16,492 nucleotides of DNA from an uncultured Faecalibacterium sp. GTDB lineage: Bacteria > Bacillota > Clostridia > Oscillospirales > Ruminococcaceae. The DNA lies in assembly GCA_900772565.1 (NCBI GenBank), contig CAAHET010000022.1, positions 1 to 16,492 of the forward strand. Reading direction: 5' to 3'. Below, piece by piece: positions 14,241-16,492 of this stretch. The notes under the pieces are model-generated. The model was not told the origin of the DNA. It made no database searches and worked only from the letters and a program-made list of their open reading frames with translations. How positions within the stretch are numbered: position 1 is the stretch's first letter; the number at the start of each line of letters is the position of its first letter. The position numbers and the translations under genes are program-made.

Positions 14241-15065
14241 TCAATATTTATCAATGGCGATCTGTTCCACCGGGCCGCCTTTATACTCGCCCAGAAACAG
14301 GTCTGCCGTCTGCACAAAGCTGTCCGGCACATCGCTGACGTAAAAGTGTGCCTGCCCGCTTTCGTGGCTGGCGCGCAGCCCGCGCTCGGCGAGCATCCGT
14401 TCCAGATGATGGGCGGCGGTCATGGCGGGGTCTACCAGCGTGACGTGCGGCCCCATAAACTCCCCGATCATGCTTTTCAGCAGCGGGTAGTGGGTGCAGC
14501 CCAAAATCAGGGTATCCACCCCGGCTTCGCGCACCTCAGTCAGGTACTGGGCAATGACCAGCTTCGTGACCTGCTGCTTTCCGGCCTCGCTGTGATCCAC
14601 ATACCCGGCCTCCACCAGCGGTACGAACAGCGGGCAGGGGCGGGCGGTGATCTCCACCCCGGGCACCAGCTGCCGCAGCAGTTTTTCGTAGCTGCGGGAG
14701 CGGATGGTGGCGGCTGTGCCGATGACGCCGATGCGGCGGTTGCGGGTGACAAAGGCTGCCTCCCGGGCGGCGGCGTCCACTACACCGAGGTAGGGCACCG
14801 GCAGCTGCGCTGCTTCCGCAGCCGGGTAGGTGCTGCTCACCGTACCGCAGGCGGCCATGATGCACTTGACGTTTTTGGAAAGCAGAAAGGCCACGTCCTG
14901 CCGGGCGTACTGCAGAATGGTCTCCGGGCTGCGGCTGCCGTAGGGCACCCGACCGGTATCGCCGAAGTAGATGATATCCTCATGGGGCAGGCGCTTGCGC
15001 AGCTCCCGCACGCCGGTCAGGCCGCCCAGACCGCTGTCGAACACACCGATGGGGCGATTATCCAT
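14241..15065 (-). CDS. murI: Glutamate racemase
   Basis: This cofactor-independent enzyme makes D-glutamate for peptidoglycan. Its 274 residues match the family. The motif GVFDSGLGGLT (7-17) carries Asp10 and Ser11. GDTGRVPYG (35-43) is the substrate loop. The first catalytic Cys is Cys73 in AACGTVSS, and the second is Cys190 in LILGCTHYPLL with His192. At position 74 the usual Asn of the ACNTA motif is Gly, which is noteworthy but leaves both cysteines intact. The ATG at 15065 overlaps the last 8 bases of ddl, so translation is coupled. The next gene follows after 14 bases. Together with ddl it supplies two D-amino-acid steps of wall precursor synthesis. Confidence 0.93.
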   Translation of the reverse strand: MDNRPIGVFDSGLGGLTGVRELRKRLPHEDIIYFGDTGRVPYGSRSPETILQYARQDVAFLLSKNVKCIMAACGTVSSTYPAAEAAQLPVPYLGVVDAAAREAAFVTRNRRIGVIGTAATIRSRSYEKLLRQLVPGVEITARPCPLFVPLVEAGYVDHSEAGKQQVTKLVIAQYLTEVREAGVDTLILGCTHYPLLKSMIGEFMGPHVTLVDPAMTAAHHLERMLAERGLRASHESGQAHFYVSDVPDSFVQTADLFLGEYKGGPVEQIAIDKY

Positions 15066-16152
15066 GCTGCTTTTCCGTCCTTTCCACCGCCAGTGCGATC
15101 AGGCGGTCGATGAGCTGCGGCACCGGCAGACCCTCGTGCTCCATGAGCTTGGGGTACATACTGATGGCGGTAAAGCCGGGGAAGGTGTTGATCTCGTTGA
15201 TGAGCACCCGGCCGGTGTTCTTTTCCACAAAGAAATCGCACCGTGCCAGACCCTCGCAGTTCAGTGCGGTGTAGGCCATGGCGGCGTAGGTCTTTACCTC
15301 GTCCAGCTTGGCTTCCGGCAGATGTGCCGGGATGACGGTCTGGCTCACGCCGTTCTTGTACTTATCATCATAGGTGTAGAACTCTGCACCGGCAAGGATC
15401 TCACCGGGGCGGGTAGCAACGGCGGGGTCAGAGCCGATGACGGCGCACTCCACTTCCTGCCCGTCCACAAAGGCTTCAAATACCACCTTGCGGTCGTTTT
15501 CCAGTGCAAGGGCGATGGCAGCCTTCAGCTCCTCCTGACTGGACACCTTGGAGATGCCCACACTGGAGCCTGCATTGGCGGGCTTGACGAATACCGGCCA
15601 GCCCAGCTTTTCTTCAACCCCGGCGCACACGCCCTCCAGATCCTTCTCGATCTCCCAGCGGTTGGCGACTACCCACTTGGTGTGGGGTACACCGTTGGCT
15701 TCAAACAGGGCGTTGGCCACGGCCTTGTCCATGCACACGGAGCTTGCCAGTACGCCGCAGCCCACATAGGCGATGCCTGCCAGCTCCAGCAGGCCCTGCA
15801 CGGTGCCGTCCTCGCCCCACAGGCCGTGGAGCACCGGGATCACCACGTCAAGGTGCATCTTTTCCACCCGACCGTCCGGGGTGAACAGGATCATGCCGTG
15901 GTCGGCGCGGTCCGGGCTGATCACGCAGGGCATATTGCCGGGCAGCTCTTCCCAGCTGCCGTCGGCCATCTGCTCCGCCGTGGCTTCGGTGTAGAGCCAG
16001 CGGCCCTCCTTGGTGATGCCCACGGTGAGCACCTCGTATTTGCTGCGGTCGATGTTGCGGACAAAGTTGCCCACAGAGACACAGCTGACCTCATGTTCGC
16101 TGGACATACCGCCGAACAGCAGCGCCACGCACATTTTATTTGCAGACTGCAT
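15058..16152 (-). CDS. ddl: D-alanine--D-alanine ligase
   Basis: This ATP-grasp enzyme joins two D-alanines to give the terminal dipeptide of peptidoglycan precursors and is the target of cycloserine. Its 364 residues show the N-terminal GGMSSEHEVS (14-23), the HGLWGEDGTVQG segment (109-120), the ATP-binding KPANAGSSVG (190-199), the omega-loop segment FYTYDDKY (258-265), and the magnesium-binding NEINTFPGFT (319-328). The Tyr in the omega-loop is typical of ligases making D-Ala-D-Ala rather than the D-lactate or D-serine ligases of the Van type, so ordinary vancomycin-sensitive precursors are expected. The ATG at 16152 has AGGAG 9 bases upstream and a strong promoter about 70 bases upstream. 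It is the first gene of the ddl-murI-ywiB-argS operon. Confidence 0.95.
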   Translation of the reverse strand: MQSANKMCVALLFGGMSSEHEVSCVSVGNFVRNIDRSKYEVLTVGITKEGRWLYTEATAEQMADGSWEELPGNMPCVISPDRADHGMILFTPDGRVEKMHLDVVIPVLHGLWGEDGTVQGLLELAGIAYVGCGVLASSVCMDKAVANALFEANGVPHTKWVVANRWEIEKDLEGVCAGVEEKLGWPVFVKPANAGSSVGISKVSSQEELKAAIALALENDRKVVFEAFVDGQEVECAVIGSDPAVATRPGEILAGAEFYTYDDKYKNGVSQTVIPAHLPEAKLDEVKTYAAMAYTALNCEGLARCDFFVEKNTGRVLINEINTFPGFTAISMYPKLMEHEGLPVPQLIDRLIALAVERTEKQHG

Positions 16153-16223
16153 GATATCTCACTCCTATTTATAAAGCCCCGGTAAAGGGGCGGCTTCAAA
16201 CCGGTAAAATGCCGTTTCGATTC

Positions 16224-16252
16224 ATTATACAATATCTACGCCCGCGATGCAA
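16224..16252 (-). promoter_or_regulatory. Promoter of the ddl operon
   Basis: TTGCAT (16252-16247) and a perfect TATAAT (16229-16224) with a 17-base spacer and an extended -10 TG. The leader of about 65 bases contains a short CCCC/GGGG hairpin near 16175-16190. Confidence 0.87.
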
Positions 16253-16329
16253 GCAGAATGCAAAAAAGCCGCTTTGGGACAAAAAGACACAGGCTGCAAA
16301 AAAAGTTTCTCAAAATCGCTTTTTTCTGC

Positions 16330-16358
16330 TTGACGGATTGAAAAACGCGTGGTACAAT
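16330..16358 (+). promoter_or_regulatory. Promoter of the rpmG transcript
   Basis: TTGACG (16330-16335) and TACAAT (16353-16358) are separated by 17 bases and read toward rpmG with a leader of about 100 bases. It is divergent from the ddl promoter. Confidence 0.82.
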
Positions 16359-16461
16359 GATATCACCTCTTTTGCGGGGTTATTAAGTGCGCCTGTTTTT
16401 ACAGCTGCCACCCGCACCCGAGGGAGGTTCAAAACAACCGTTATAATGGAGGTGTCAACAA

Positions 16462-16492
16462 ATGACCGTTAAAATCACTCTGGCCTGCACCG
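16462..16492 (+). CDS. rpmG: Ribosomal protein L33, first codons only
   Basis: The ten visible residues MTVKITLACT match the invariant N-terminus of bacterial L33 (about 50 residues), where the Cys would be the first zinc ligand of the zinc-containing form. The ATG is preceded by GGAGGTG at 16448-16454 and by a clear promoter. In Firmicutes L33 is often followed by secE and nusG, which would lie outside the window. The identification rests on a very short stretch but one that is characteristic. Confidence 0.8.
   Translation, partial: MTVKITLACT

Overview
The window reads as ordinary chromosome of a Gram-positive Firmicute, most likely a Faecalibacterium-like member of the Oscillospiraceae. 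The supporting signs are two T-box riboswitches, D-Ala-D-Ala ligase and glutamate racemase next to argS, strong AGGAG-type ribosome binding sites, GC-rich genes separated by AT-rich promoters, and short palindromic intergenic repeats of the kind I associate with Faecalibacterium. The genus is an inference from memory; no search was run. Almost every gene lies on the minus strand. I found no tRNA, rRNA, CRISPR array, transposase or prophage gene.

Left part (1-3070). A glutamine-dependent asparagine synthase (asnB, cut by the window edge) is preceded by a complete T-box leader whose best specifier candidate is AAC (Asn). Its promoter lies at the 3' end of a Fur-family metalloregulator gene. Divergent from fur is a GntR/FadR-type (FCD) regulator, with a possible 29-codon ORF and a hairpin in its leader, ending at a strong bidirectional terminator.

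Tryptophan uptake region (3068-7257). A promoter and a second T-box (best specifier candidate UGG, Trp) drive a substrate-binding lipoprotein, a permease and an ATPase matching the TrpXYP family. A HAD/Cof phosphatase follows 24 bases after the ATPase gene and is probably co-transcribed. The leader carries an extra terminator-like hairpin after the T-box terminator. A palindromic element separates the binding-protein gene from the permease gene.

Middle (7297-11684). An 800-residue YfhO-family membrane protein (probable GT-C-like glycosylation factor) is followed by the divergent yfbR-like 5'-deoxynucleotidase gene, the only complete plus-strand gene besides the GntR one. A cluster of palindromic repeats and a perfect 21-bp bidirectional terminator separate it from a convergent tRNA-dihydrouridine synthase gene.

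Right part (11849-16492). ddl, murI, a YwiB/DUF1934 gene and argS form a compact minus-strand operon with overlaps or gaps of at most about 35 bases. It starts from a strong promoter and ends in a clear terminator. It joins two peptidoglycan precursor steps to arginyl-tRNA synthesis. A divergent promoter fires into rpmG (ribosomal protein L33), of which only the first ten codons are present.

I see no obviously new multi-gene system. The points most worth checking are the riboswitch-based substrate assignment, the tandem terminators, the Tat-like lipoprotein signal, the leader ORF of the GntR gene, and the Asn-to-Gly change in the MurI active-site motif.
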